A stretch of DNA of 64,000 bases, taken from contig JAPMOS010000056.1 of the NCBI GenBank assembly GCA_027972325.1, positions 137,001-201,000 of the forward strand, in the 5' to 3' direction. This document shows positions 50,330-61,221 of the stretch, in pieces. The notes beneath the pieces are model-generated. The model saw nothing but the letters and a program-made list of their open reading frames with translations, made no database searches and was not told the DNA's origin. The translations under genes and the position numbers were made by a program. The DNA is from Paratrimastix pyriformis. Lineage: Eukaryota > Preaxostyla > Paratrimastigidae. Within the stretch, counting starts at the first letter, position 1; each line of letters starts with the position of its first letter.

Positions 50330-52518
50330 CCGGGAAAAGTGCGAGAAAACGATCCAGCGTGGTGAAACAGACTGAAACGCGAAAGTGGATCCCATTTCCG
50401 AGATTCGGTAACGGGCTGATCGTCAAAGTGGGCAAGATGATCCATGAGGCTACTTTCAGCGGTTTTAACCCAAATTTCAATAAGAAGTTGTTTCAAAAGA
50501 GCCTTGCGAAGGGTGGAATCGATGTCAGAATGTTGGTTGTCAACTCGATGAACGAGCAGCATTCTTGATGCTCCCAGAGAGAACGGCTTGAACGAATCGC
50601 CCAATTCCGCACCATAGGAAGAAGAGCATCTCATCTTGATTTTTGGTGGTTGTAGTGGTGAGCTTCGGTGGCAGTGGCCAAGTCAGCCGCAAAAACGACT
50701 CGTGACCACCCGTGTCAACGTATATAACCCCCTGAGGTAACTCAAACAGTGGGGCGGGGGTCAGCTCCACATCTCGTTCAATTCGAATTTCTTCTGTGAA
50801 GTCCACAGCAGTTCAGTCGCGGAAACACCCCCATCAGGCCCAACCAGTCAAGTTCGAGCAATCCCCTCAGCATCTTCTCCTACTCCCATCCCCAACGGAT
50901 TCTCGCTATTCGACTGCGGCGGCCAAGGTGATTGTTTTTTCCGCTCTGTGGCTGCAGCCACGGGCCGATCCACGGAGCAGCACGCGGGGGAGCGCCTCCG
51001 CGCCTGCTGCTTCTTCGGGACCAACTCGGCCGTGCTGAGGCTCTTCATCCGAGACGAACTCCATTTCGATTTTGACACCGGAGCCCCCCAAGATTTGAGC
51101 CCCTTCAGCCAGAAGATCCAGGCCCACGTGGCCCGCATGGTCTCCCCGGCCGGGTGCCCGAAAGGGCTCTCCTCCTGAGCTTGGCGCTGGCCTCCGAGCG
51201 GTCGGTGATCATCATCACCGATCTTCTCGCGGTTGGGACTTGCCTCCTCCCCGCCGGTTTTCCTTTCCTTGTCTGATCAGCATTACCGTGCCTACCTGCC
51301 TGCCGCCCCCCTGCGCACGCCCGCAACACCCATCCCTCAGCCTGCCGCCTCCCTTCAGCAGCCATCGCCGTCCTCCCAGCCCAACCCCTCACTCCAACAA
51401 CCCCTGCAAGCCGCTCCCACTCCGCAACCATCAGCCTCCCAGCCCGGCCGCATCTTCAAGTCCGCAGACGATCTCGCCCGATCCGGCTTCCTCCGCCTGG
51501 TCACCCTGGCCAGGTGGCTCAAGGACCCGTCCAGCGTCACCTCCCTCAAGCTCGTCCAGTTTGGCGCCAGTGGCCAAAAAATCCTCCTCGAACAGCCGAC
51601 CGCCCCCATCGCCCACGCAGTCCGGGACAGGGTCCTCAGGGTTGCGACCAACCGCGACCTCCTAGCCCGACTCGCCATCGCCTCCATCCATCTCATCGCT
51701 CCAGCACACAAATCCCGCCTCGCCGATGTCGCGCTCCTCAATTGGCTCCCTCCCCAGGCAACGCAGACCCCCACCCCCACTCCCTCCCTTCCACCCACAA
51801 GCCTCCCCACCCTCCGAGTGCCATCCCATCCCTGCGTCGCAATGGGTCCCGCCGTCGTTTTACCCTCGCCAGCCGCTTCGCCGTTGCGTTCAAGACCCGT
51901 CTGTCCGCTCTCGTCACGCTCCTTCCTTCGGCAACCACCAGCCCGCCTGACCCCGCCTCCCTCCAAGCCGGCCGTGGAGCAGGCAACTGCCTCACTGCTG
52001 GCCCTACCCAACGAGCTCCTGGCCCGCCGAGTCGCCAACCACCCCCTGCCGCCCCGGAGATCCCCGCTCTCACCCTGACGTCAGAGCAGGTCAAGGCCTG
52101 CATCCTCAAGGTGGGGGGACGTGGGACAGCCGGGGGGCCGAGTGGCCTCGCCCCCGACCCCCTGCGCAAGGTGGTTTTGAAGGACGAAGCCATCGTGGAC
52201 CTCCTCACCACAGCTTTCAACTACTTCCTGGCAGCCGGGTGGCTGCCGCGTTGCCTTTGCGCATCCCGCCTCGTCGCCGTTCCCAAGAAGAACCCCCGCC
52301 TGCTCCGACCGATCGCCATCCCCGAGACGCTCACCAGAGTCCTGACCCGCCTCCTCGCCCACACCCTGCCCAGCCTGTGCCCCACCCAGTTCGGCCTCCA
52401 CTCCAACGACGGGGCCACAGCCCTTGCCACCACCATTTCAGCCATCATCGACTCCAGCCTCCCAACACCACCATCATTCAGCTCGATCTCCGCAACGCTT
52501 TCGGGCACTTCCACCGGG
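50330..52518 (+). mobile_element. OTU-LINE copy 2, 5' part only, ending in a chimeric junction
   Basis: Same family as the 37.8-42.5 kb element but on the plus strand. The 5' leader (about 50330-50790) shares GTTGTCAACTCGATGA and CGTATATA blocks with copy 1. The ORF (MKSTAVQSRKHPHQ at 50796) is missing about 100 codons of the linker before FSLFDC-like sequence, keeps the OTU Asp-Cys (GDCFF-type, here in a shifted frame) and the DQHYRAYL His, then the linker and the start of the reverse transcriptase (LVAVPKKNPRLLRPIA, IIQLDLRNAFGHFHR). Similarity stops abruptly at 52518, where Nup214 FG sequence begins. Frameshifts are present. It is inverted relative to copy 1. Confidence 0.85.
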
Positions 52519-54880
52519 CTTCGGCGCCGCTGCTGTGGGAAAGCCCTCGCCCTTCGCGGCCGCCACGGTCTTTGGCCCGAAGGAGGCCAAGCCCTCGCCC
52601 TTCGGCGCCCCCGCCCTTCCATCTCCTTTCGCCGCCCCTGCCCCCGCCGCCGCTGCCGCCCCCGCTGCCTCTTCCGAGAAGCCGCCATCGCCTCCTGCGG
52701 CGGCTGAAAAGTCGGCCTCTCCCTTCGCCCCTCCTGCCCCCTCCGACAAGCCATCCCCTTTCGGTGCCCCCGTGGCACCCGCCGCCCCCGCCGCCGACAA
52801 AGCCCGGCCCTCGCCCTTCGGTGGGGCCCCGGCGGCGACCGCGTCGGACGCTGGCAAGCCCAGCAGCCCCTTGCCGCCAGCTGTGGGCCCGGCACCCACG
52901 GAGAAGCCCTCGCCCTTCGGCGGCGCCCCTCCTGCCCTGCCATCCGTGGCGGCCTTCCCCGCACCGAGCCCTCCCGCCCCCGCCGCAGCCGCCGGAGCGC
53001 CTCCCCGCCGCCCTCGATACGGCCGCTCCGGCCACTGCCCCTGCCCCGGCCATTCCAGCTCCGGCCTCGCCCGCTCCAGCGGCTCCCGCTTCGCCTCCGG
53101 CCGCCACCGCTCCGGCGCCGGCGCCAGCACCAGCACCAGCACCCGCGGCGGCGCCAAACCCCTTTGCCACCAAGTCGCCCTTCACGTCGGGGAACAATCC
53201 CTTTGCCCCCGCCAACCCACCACCGGCCCCGGCGCCGCGCCCGCCGCACCCGCACCCGCTCCTGCACCTGCACACGCGCCCGCGCCCGCGCCCGCGCCCG
53301 CGCCAGCACCCGCTGTCTTGCCCCCGTCCCCGGCTGCCCCACCCGCCGCCCCCGCCGTGTCGCCCGCCAAGCCGTCGCCCTTCGGCGCACCCGCGGCCGC
53401 CAAGCCGTCCATCTTTGGGGCCCCGGCCGCCTCGACTTCCGGCAGCATTTTCGGGGCGCCCAGCAGTGGCCCGGCCGCCAGCATCTTCGGGGCGCCCGCA
53501 GGTCCGTTGTTGCGCGCCCTGCTCCCCGCTGCGAGACGGGACCCACTCCCGCACTCCTCCTTCTCGACCCCCCTGCCCCCTGGCACCCTCCCTCCGTCTC
53601 TCATTCATGCTCCGCCTCCTCTGCCCCAGCTTCTTTGGCGCGGCCGCGGCCCCCGCTGGCGCCCCTCCTCAGCCCAGCATCTTCGGCGCCGCCGCCCCCG
53701 CCCCCGCCCCGGCTGCTGCGAGCTCTGCCTTCGGCCCACCCGCAGGCAGCGCCTTCGGGATGGCCGCCCTGGGCGGGCTGAGCAGCATGGGGTTCGGCGG
53801 CCCCGCCAAGCCAGCCGCCCCCGCCGCCCCCGCCGCCCCCGCCGCCTCGCCCTTCGGCGCCTTTGCGCCACCCGCCACGCCCCCTGCTCCTGCCCCGGCA
53901 CCCGCCGCCTCGGCCTTCGGGGGAAGCAGCAGCGGAGCCTTCCTGCAGCCGGCCTCCTTCGCCATGCGCGCCTCGCCGCCACCCGCAGCGCCCGCCCCGG
54001 CCCCGGCCCCGGCCCCTGCTGCCGGCTCGGCCTTCGCGGCCCGACCCACGGGCGGGATGGCCAGCCTGATGGGCGCCTCGGGCTTCGGCTCGTCGGCCTT
54101 CGGGAGCGCCGCCCCGGCCTTCGGGGGCGCGCCCGCCTTTGGAAGCGCCGCCCCGGCATTCGGGAGCGCCGCCCCGGCATTCGGGAGCGCCGCCCCGGCA
54201 TTCGGGAGCGCCGCCCCGGCCTTCGGCGGTCTGTGTTCGGCAGACGTCGTCTCACCGTTGCATGCTCACCTCTCCCTCCTGGCTGTGTGCAGCAGCGGCC
54301 CCATCTGCTGCCGCCGCCGCCCCGCCGTCGGCCTTCGGGGGCGGCTCAGCCTTCGCCGCCCGGGCGGCCCCTGCGGGCGGCTCAGCCTTCGCCGCCCGGG
54401 CGGCCCCTGCGGGCGGCTCGGCCTTCGGGAGCTTTGGGGCCCAGGCGACGGCAGGTTCCATCTTCGGCGCCCCCGCCGCAGCCGCCGCCCCATCGTCCAT
54501 CTTCGGCCCCCAGGGCGGCGCCCAGTGGCAGGTGCGGCAAGCCCCCCTCAGAGTACGCCGGTCAATCATCCCAAACACCCGGCCGCTGCTTGGGTGCCAG
54601 TTTGCGGGATTCATGAAGGGTGGGTCGTTCGTGCAGCTAGGAGGAAGCGCTTTTCCAAAAGGTGTTTCTCCCATTTCCCAGCCCCATCTCGTCTTCGCAC
54701 GCAAAGATCCTCATCCACACACGCCCCCTCCACGGCCGGAGATCCCTGGCGAAACAACGGACGCGGCCGGGTGTTGCAGAAGCGCCCGTCCCCTTCAAAT
54801 GGAGGCACTTTTCGCATTGCTCATCCACCCGTCGGCGCACGACATTCACACTCCGGAGGACGCACGAACGATCGGGATAT
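52519..54880 (+). pseudogene. Partial duplicate of the Nup214 3' end
   Basis: Near-identical to 35195-37640 of Nup214: the second FG block, PAFGSAAPAFG units, the last introns and the final EYAGQSSQTPG-like exon. Introns are retained (for example the GTCCGT intron near 53505 and the GTCTGT intron near 54230), so this is a DNA-level copy, not a retrocopy. Relative to the parent it lacks about 185 bp around 36342-36527, has different FG-repeat and C-tract lengths, and diverges after about 54750. It has no Nup214 promoter, propeller or first FG block, and its upstream neighbour is a broken LINE, so I call it a pseudogene. The frame over the first 500 bp is open. Confidence 0.88.
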
Positions 54881-55014
54881 AATTGGATGGTATGTTTGCC
54901 GCTCCGGGCGCGGGGAGAGTCGGGGGTAAAAAAAACAAACAAGCTATAACACACGAGAATACAGAGTTCTCCCAGGGGGGGGGAGCGGGTGCTTTGCTAT
55001 TTTGACGGCCCATT

Positions 55015-58000
55015 TTAATGGGCGGGGGCGTGGGAGGCGGCGGTGTGCTCCTCGCCGGTGCGGGGCATCAGGGGGGCAGGGGCCTTGACGCCGGTCATCT
55101 TCTCACGGAGGACGTCCTCCTTGGCCAGGAACGGGTAGGGGACGGCGTGGTTGGGGATGCCGCGGGAGACCAGGTGGGGCACGGGCTTGGGCACCATGGA
55201 GATGGAGCCCGACGGGCAGACGGAGAAGCACAGGGCGCAGCCCATGCAGGTCTCGTCGTGGAACTCGGGCAGGTGGGTGTCGGGGTTGAAGCGGATCGAC
55301 TGGTACCCGGTGTCGTTGCAGGACATGTAGCACTTGCCGCAGTGCAGGCAGGTGTCGGGGTTGAGGTGGGCGCACTTCTGCTCCTGCAGGGGCATCTTGG
55401 GGACGATGCTGATCCGGGGCACCACCCGGGCCACCTGGGTGGCCAGCTTGGGGATGGTCAGCGGGGCCGTGAACAGGGGGCCCTGGGCGGAGGCCTCGCG
55501 GGCGGGGGTCTGGCCGTTCCACTGGGTGCGCAGGTCCTCGCGGGCCTGGGAGTACAGGTAGTACTTGGTGCCGGCCACCAGCTCGGAGACGATGGCGTAG
55601 CAGTGGTCCTGGATGGCCGAGGTGATCTGGATGACCGAGGCACCGGTGTGCACCATCCCGATGGCCGTCTCGGCGCTGTCAATGCCGCCGCAGCCGAGAA
55701 TGGGCAGGCTGGGGCACCGGCGTGAGATCATTGAGATGCACTTGTAGGCAATGGGCCGGATGGCGTTGCCCGAGAGACCGCCGTAGGCCGTCAGGCCGCC
55801 CACGTTGGGCCAGCCGGTGGCGTCGGGGTTGACGGTGACCAGGGACTGGACGGTGTTGATGGCCGTCACGGCATGGGCGCCGCCCTCCATGGCCGCCTGG
55901 GCCAGCTCGCTGATGTCTGTGGCGGGGGGAACGAGACGGACGGTCAGGTCAGGAAGGAGTCGGAGGGGGGCTGTGGACCCCGAGGGGTGGGAGCGGGGGC
56001 GACGGGGGGACGGACCGGTGATGTTGGGGGTGAGCTTGGTGATGACGGGGATGCTGACGACGTCGCGCACCCAGCGGGTGATCTCGCGAACGGCCACGGG
56101 GGACTGGCCGGCGAGCATGCCGGTGCCCTTCTGGCCGGTGTGGGGGCACGACAGGTTCAGCTCGAGCGCGTCAGAGCCGCACTCGGCCATCCGGATGGCC
56201 AGACGCTGCGTGGCGCGAAGAGAGACGGGAGTGAAGTGTGAGTTGGGGTGGTTGAGGCGTGCAGGCGTGGGTTGAGGCGTGCAGGCGTGGGTTGAGGCGT
56301 GCAGGCGTGGGTTGAGGCGTGCAGGCGTGGGTTGAGGCGTCAGTCAATAATGGACAGCTGGACGAAGGGGGAGCGTGCGTCGCCTTGTCTTGCGGACCTT
56401 CCAGGCCTTCTCCTCGTAGGGGGCCATGATGGAGCAGATGACGATGTGGCTGGGGTAGTCGCGCTTCAGCTCCCGAATGCCCTCCACCCAGTAGAGCTCG
56501 CTCTTCTCCGTGAGCAGCTCAATGTTCATGAAACCGGCCTGGTTGGGGCCGTGGTGGTTGGAGGTGCTGTCGCGGACGATACGGGGCGACACGTTGGTGA
56601 CCTGGCATGGAGAAAAAAAAAAGGGGCAGGGGCGTGAGATCGTGCCGGGAAAAGTAGGCCGCGGGGCAGACAGACCATCATCTCATCGGGGCACAGGGTC
56701 TTGGTGACGGCGAAGCCCCAGCCCTCGGCGAAGGCGCGCTTGATCATGCCGACGGAGGTCACGGGGGGAGCGCTGGACAGGCCGAAGGGGTTGGGGAAGT
56801 GCAGGCCCATCAGGTCGACCGACACGTCGACATCGTCGACGACCGTGTGCAGCCGGGGCATGGTGGGGTTGGACGGGTCGGGCAGGGGGGCCACGCCGCC
56901 ACCGAGGCGCTGCAGCATGCAGTGCATGTTCCAGGCGGCAGTCTTGCCGTCGTTCACGGCCTCGACGATGCTGTGGGAGCCGGCCAGGTCACCACCGGCG
57001 AAGATCATGGGGTCCTGGGTGGACTGCATGGTCTGGTTGTTGACGGGCAGCCGGCCGCGGGCCAGGGTCAGGGGCTCCAGGAAGGCGGCGTCCCGGAGCT
57101 GGGCGCCGAAGGCAACAATGACGTGGCTGCAGTTCAGGGTCAGGGTCTCGGCTGGGGGGGCAGGGGAGGGCGAGGGTTGGTGAGCGATATGGGAAGAGGG
57201 AACGAGAGGGAACGAAGGGAAACCCACGAGAAAAACCAGGGAGGGCCCAGCAGACCCTCGGTGTAGAGGCCCTGCTGGCGCTGCCAGTTGTGCATCTCCA
57301 TGACGACGGCGGTGCACTTGCCGTCGGCGACGACCAGCGACTTGGGCAGGGCGTTGCCGAGGAAGTCGCACTTCATGCGGAGACCCTCGTAGTGCTCCTC
57401 CCAGGAGGCCTACATGCCAAAGGTGTTGGGCTCCGGGTGTCAAGAGCGAAAGAAACGACAGACAGGCATCTGGGGGATATCCTCGCGGAAGGCCAGGGTA
57501 ACCCGGTCGGCACCGCAGCGGAAGGCGGTCTTGGCCGAGTCGAAGGCGACATCACCGCCGCCGAGGATCAGAACGTGGCCGTGCAGCTGGGGCAGGGTGC
57601 CCTGGCTGAACTTGGAGGCGAAGCTGACCGAGCGCAGGAAGGACTTGGAGGTCATGACGTTGGCGGGGGCGTTCTGGAAGACGGGCAGGGAGAAGGGCTC
57701 AGGGAGGCCCACGCCCAGGAAGATCGCCTTGCTGCCGGCCTCCTTGAGGGAGGTCAGGGTGCGGCCCTCCTGGCCAAGGGCCTTGTGGTACTCGATCTTG
57801 ACGCCGAGCTCCTGCACCATGCGAACCTCGGCTTGGACAACCTCGTTGGGAATGCGGAACGAGGGGATCTCAGAGCTCACAATACCGCCGGCGGTGGCGT
57901 CCTTCTCGAGGATCGTAACGTCGGTGTAGCCAAGACGCGCGAGATAGGTGGCGCAGCTCAGAGAGGCGGGGCCGGCACCAATGAGAGTGATCTTCTGAGC

Positions 58001-58785
58001 GAAGGCGGGGTTCGTGGACACAGGAGGGCGCACCTGGAAACGCAAAAAAAAAAGAAAAGAATTAGACATAAGGAAAAGGAGCTGAAGACAAACCTGAGGA
58101 ATACGCATCTTCTGGAAGTTCTCGCATGCGATCTGCTGGATCGAGGCGATATCTAGGAAGAAGTGATAATGCGTGAAGGAATAAAAACAAAAATACACAA
58201 ACCAATGGGCTTGCCAAGCCGGTTCAGGTTGCAACCACCGCGGCATTGATGCGAGGTGGAGCAAAGAAGGGAGCAAGTCCAGCCAAGAGGGTTATCCGAA
58301 TAGATCACATGAGCGGCCTCATAATAGTTCTATTTGCATATGACTCCGTGATGAGTTTCAGGCTTTTGTATCCCACAGACGTGGCGAGAGACGGCCCGAA
58401 CAAAAGCGCGAACATCAATGTGGGCAGGGCACGAGTGACCGCAAGGAGCATCAGCGCACCCAAGGCAGCGCATGGCTTCATCAAAAGCATCATACTCCGA
58501 AAGGGTGGGCTTCACAAGATCGAAGCAGCCACGAGTCTTGCACCCCTAAAAATGAACAAAAAAGAGCGGAAAGTCCGACCAGCAAACGATGCAATGAGTA
58601 ATCATTTGAAGAAAGGGGGAAAACCACCAAACCTCAATATCGCCGTTCAGCTTCCAGTGAGCAGCCTCAGCCTCAGCCTGAACAGTGGGGCGGACGATGG
58701 CGTGGGGGCGAGGAACAGGGTTCTGGCGCATCGCCTCAACATCGTCATCGAACAGGTGGGGGGCACGGAAAGACGAATCGGCCAT
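55015..58785 (-). CDS. DPYD: Dihydropyrimidine dehydrogenase (NADP+)
   Basis: Reduces uracil and thymine to the dihydropyrimidines, the first and rate-limiting step of pyrimidine breakdown. Ten exons (58785-58633, 58545-58381, 58329-58203, 58152-58094, 58033-57464, 57409-57256, 57151-56676, 56601-56398, 56205-56016, 55916-55015) join in frame to 999 residues, close to the usual 1,020. In order: N-terminal Fe-S domain ([13 protein letters not shown], then [15 protein letters not shown]); FAD domain ([19 protein letters not shown]); NADPH domain ([13 protein letters not shown]); FMN barrel with the active-site NLSCPH (Asn and Cys, about residues 653-656), KLTPNITD and [11 protein letters not shown]; and a C-terminal domain with two 4Fe-4S motifs ([12 protein letters not shown] and [12 protein letters not shown], about residues 889-934). 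All nine introns have G at +5 and C or T at +3. Intron 8 holds a 20-bp tandem repeat. Confidence 0.97.
56250..56341. repeat. 20-bp tandem repeat in DPYD intron 8
   Basis: Four and a half copies of GTTGAGGCGTGCAGGCGTGG, perfectly conserved between units, which suggests a recent expansion. Confidence 0.9.
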
Positions 58786-59165
58786 CTATGGAGCAGAATC
58801 CTCGAGTTAGAAAACACCCCGACTCGGCAGAACCGACAGACGTTTTTGAGTCGCACCGAAAGTGTGAACAACCGGCTGGGAGAGACTTGCGTCACTTTCA
58901 AACTATTCCTGTCATCTCTTCTTTCCGGTTTCGCGTCAATGCAGTCTCGTGGGTGGCTCCAAAATTAAGAAACAGAGAGCACTTGCAAAGAAAGTTGACC
59001 CCCCTTCCTCCCCACCCAGGCTCAGCATGGAAGTGCAGTGATGCCGTGATCGTATGACTCTCCCAGCCGATCCTTCTCCGTTCCTGGCTTTTCCCGACAA
59101 CTGCATCGCTGTCCTCGGGCCAACGCGATATCGCCATTCGAGTGGACAGAAAGGACCTTCTTTTT
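58786..59165. other. Intergenic region between the YchF-like GTPase and DPYD
   Basis: About 380 bp between the GTPase stop and the DPYD start, in tandem orientation (both minus). It must hold the DPYD promoter. Lower GC than the neighbouring exons; no gene or named element seen. Confidence 0.5.
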
Positions 59166-61200
59166 CTAATCGTGTGGAGCATCTGGTGTTGTTGAAGTTG
59201 CAGTTGCGCCATCGGGAGAACCCGTTCCGGTCGGAGCGGCGCGCACTGGTGGCACCCAAATAAACTTGAAAATGTTGTTTTGCAACGTGATCACCTCGTC
59301 CTCGGCCATCCTCCGCCCGTCGGGTCCCTCGGCGTATTGGAGCCCCTCGCCTAAGAAAAAGCACAAAAACCAAAACAAACAGCTCGTGATTTGAGCAACG
59401 ACGGAGACACGGACCCATGTCGTGAGAGACCGAATACGCCACATCTCGAACGGTGCTTCCCTCGGGAACCAAAATCACATCTCGGAAGGGATTTGGCGAT
59501 CTGGGGGGTGAGGGTGAGTCCTTCCTTCCCAGAGACTTGCCGAGGGAACGGACCCCGATCCGTCGGTGAAGTTGTGAACGTTTTTTACGAGCCACACGGG
59601 GAGCACCCGCTGGGTCTCGACGGCCCGCTGGATGGCCGCCTGCACCCCGGTGCTGCCGTAGCGGAAGAGCATCAGGTCCTGGATGTTGAGGAGCCGCCTC
59701 CTGGTGCGCTCGTCGAGGGGCTTCAGCGAGTAGCGGCCCTCCCGGTCGTCCTCCGCCGTGACGTAATGGTCGGAGCCCTCCAAGTAGTGGATGACCCCGG
59801 CCTTGTGTAAGTTCCGCAAAAAGCGTTCTGCCGCGGCCGAGACGGGGACGTACTGAGCCTGCGGGAGGGAGTGGGGGTGCCAGGTCAAGGAGACGTGTGA
59901 GCGGCCCGGGGGCATCGCGGGCAGACATCGGGGTACATGGCGCAGATCTTGGCCATGTTCTGGTCCGCTCGGGGCGTGTCGATCTTGTTCAGGACCAGGA
60001 TGATGGGGAAGCGGGTCTTCAGGAAGGTCGTCACGAACTGCGCGGGAGCCGGACCAGCGCGGAGGGAGGGTGAGGCCGGTTGGCCAGGGGGGAATCGGCA
60101 CGCAGACCCTTCGCACACCGCCCTCATCCCATGTCCCCAGTTCGAACGAACCCAGGGCATCCAGGGTCCGTTGGATCTGCGCGTAGGGCAGCGCGAGCAG
60201 TGGATCGGCAAAACGGTGAGATGCGAGATGAGGGTGGTGTGCGGCGAGATGGTTTGCACATCAAGAGATGGGGGAGGAGGTGGGGAGGAGGGGGGAGGAG
60301 GGAGGAGATCTTCCGCACGGACGTGGACCGGGCGGGCGCCATAGCCCGACAGCTGGCTGAGGAGCGCCTGGACGGGGGACGTCTCTACCGGGCGCATCGT
60401 CGTGAAAACCCGGAAACGAATGGCCGGGGGGATACAGACTGGCGTGAAGGTGTTTCCTCACGAGGGCAGGCCATTTCTTCCACAAATTATTGAAAATCTG
60501 GGGAAACGAGAGATTCCGTGTTGATGGCGGAGGAAAAAAACAAACCCCTATGGAGCCGGGACGTGAGCAAGGGGGGGATGCGCCGAGCCGGGCGGGACAG
60601 ACATGAATGGAGCTCGTCAAAGAACCAGGCCACGTCGACGGAAGGGTCGTACCCCTCGGTGGAATCCCCCTTCTGGTCTGGGGCAAGAGATCAGATGAGG
60701 GGATGAGGTGAGACACGAACCTGTCGTCCCACTCACGTCAACGACATGCAGAAGGACACTGGCATGTCGCAGGTCATCAAGAAAAGCATTCCCACGTCCC
60801 TGTCGAAGTTGCTTTGAGGTCGAGAGATCAAAGCGTAAGTAACCTTGCCCTCTGATGCCCCAGGGACAAGCCCCGCAATGTCCAATAGGTTTATGGGGAT
60901 CCGGCGAATTCCGTTTTCGCAAGATCCATATCGGGGGGAGCAGAGATGTGAGAGCCCGAAGCGGGCACACTGACATGGGAGTTGATAATAACCGACAGCG
61001 CGGTTGGGGGTAATAGTTGTGAACGGATAACTTCCCACCTAGCAAAAGCGCACAGATTAGCCATTTCCTCATGGTCCTGCACCCTCGACCTTGGCCTGCG
61101 CCTCGGTTGCAGCATTGAGAAATGATGATTTGCCAACTGATGGCTTCCCGACAACCCCAATTAAGATGTTTCCTGCCGGCCCATGATGGAACATTTCCAT
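59166..61200 (-). CDS. Archaeal-type YchF/Obg-related GTPase with TGS-like domain
   Basis: A translation-factor-class (TRAFAC, Obg/YchF-related) GTPase of the type common in archaea and found in some fungi and protists. Exons 1-4 are firm: 61200-61090, 61038-60844, 60799-60721 and from 60677. Later exons run to the stop at 59166. G1 is [11 protein letters not shown]; then [17 protein letters not shown], a Cys cluster ([19 protein letters not shown]), G3 [50 protein letters not shown], and G4 [13 protein letters not shown]. The C-terminal half has [14 protein letters not shown] and ends with a TGS-like element ([18 protein letters not shown], then [11 protein letters not shown]). The start ([11 protein letters not shown]) is 21 bp from the divergent TPR gene. 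The exon junction near 60610/60500 is out of phase by one base as I read it, so that intron needs checking. Confidence 0.85.
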
Positions 61201-61221
61201 TTTGCCGCAAACTTCGTGAAA
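61201..61221. promoter_or_regulatory. 21-bp divergent gap between GTPase and TPR gene
   Basis: The plus-strand ATG at 61222 (MFGKGRSKK) and the minus-strand ATG at 61200 are separated by 21 bp. An alternative plus-strand ATG at 61183 would make the two coding regions overlap. No room for a conventional core promoter without overlapping coding sequence. Confidence 0.45.

Noticed and set aside
54881-55014. Shared terminator or gene between the Nup214 duplicate and DPYD
   Set aside because: Only about 130 bp of AT-rich sequence with no frame; likely just the DPYD 3' flank.
56100-56170. Loss of the DPYD active-site cysteine
   Set aside because: I first aligned the catalytic Cys to a downstream loop (here GMLAGQ), but the active-site Cys is the one in NLSCPH, which is present.
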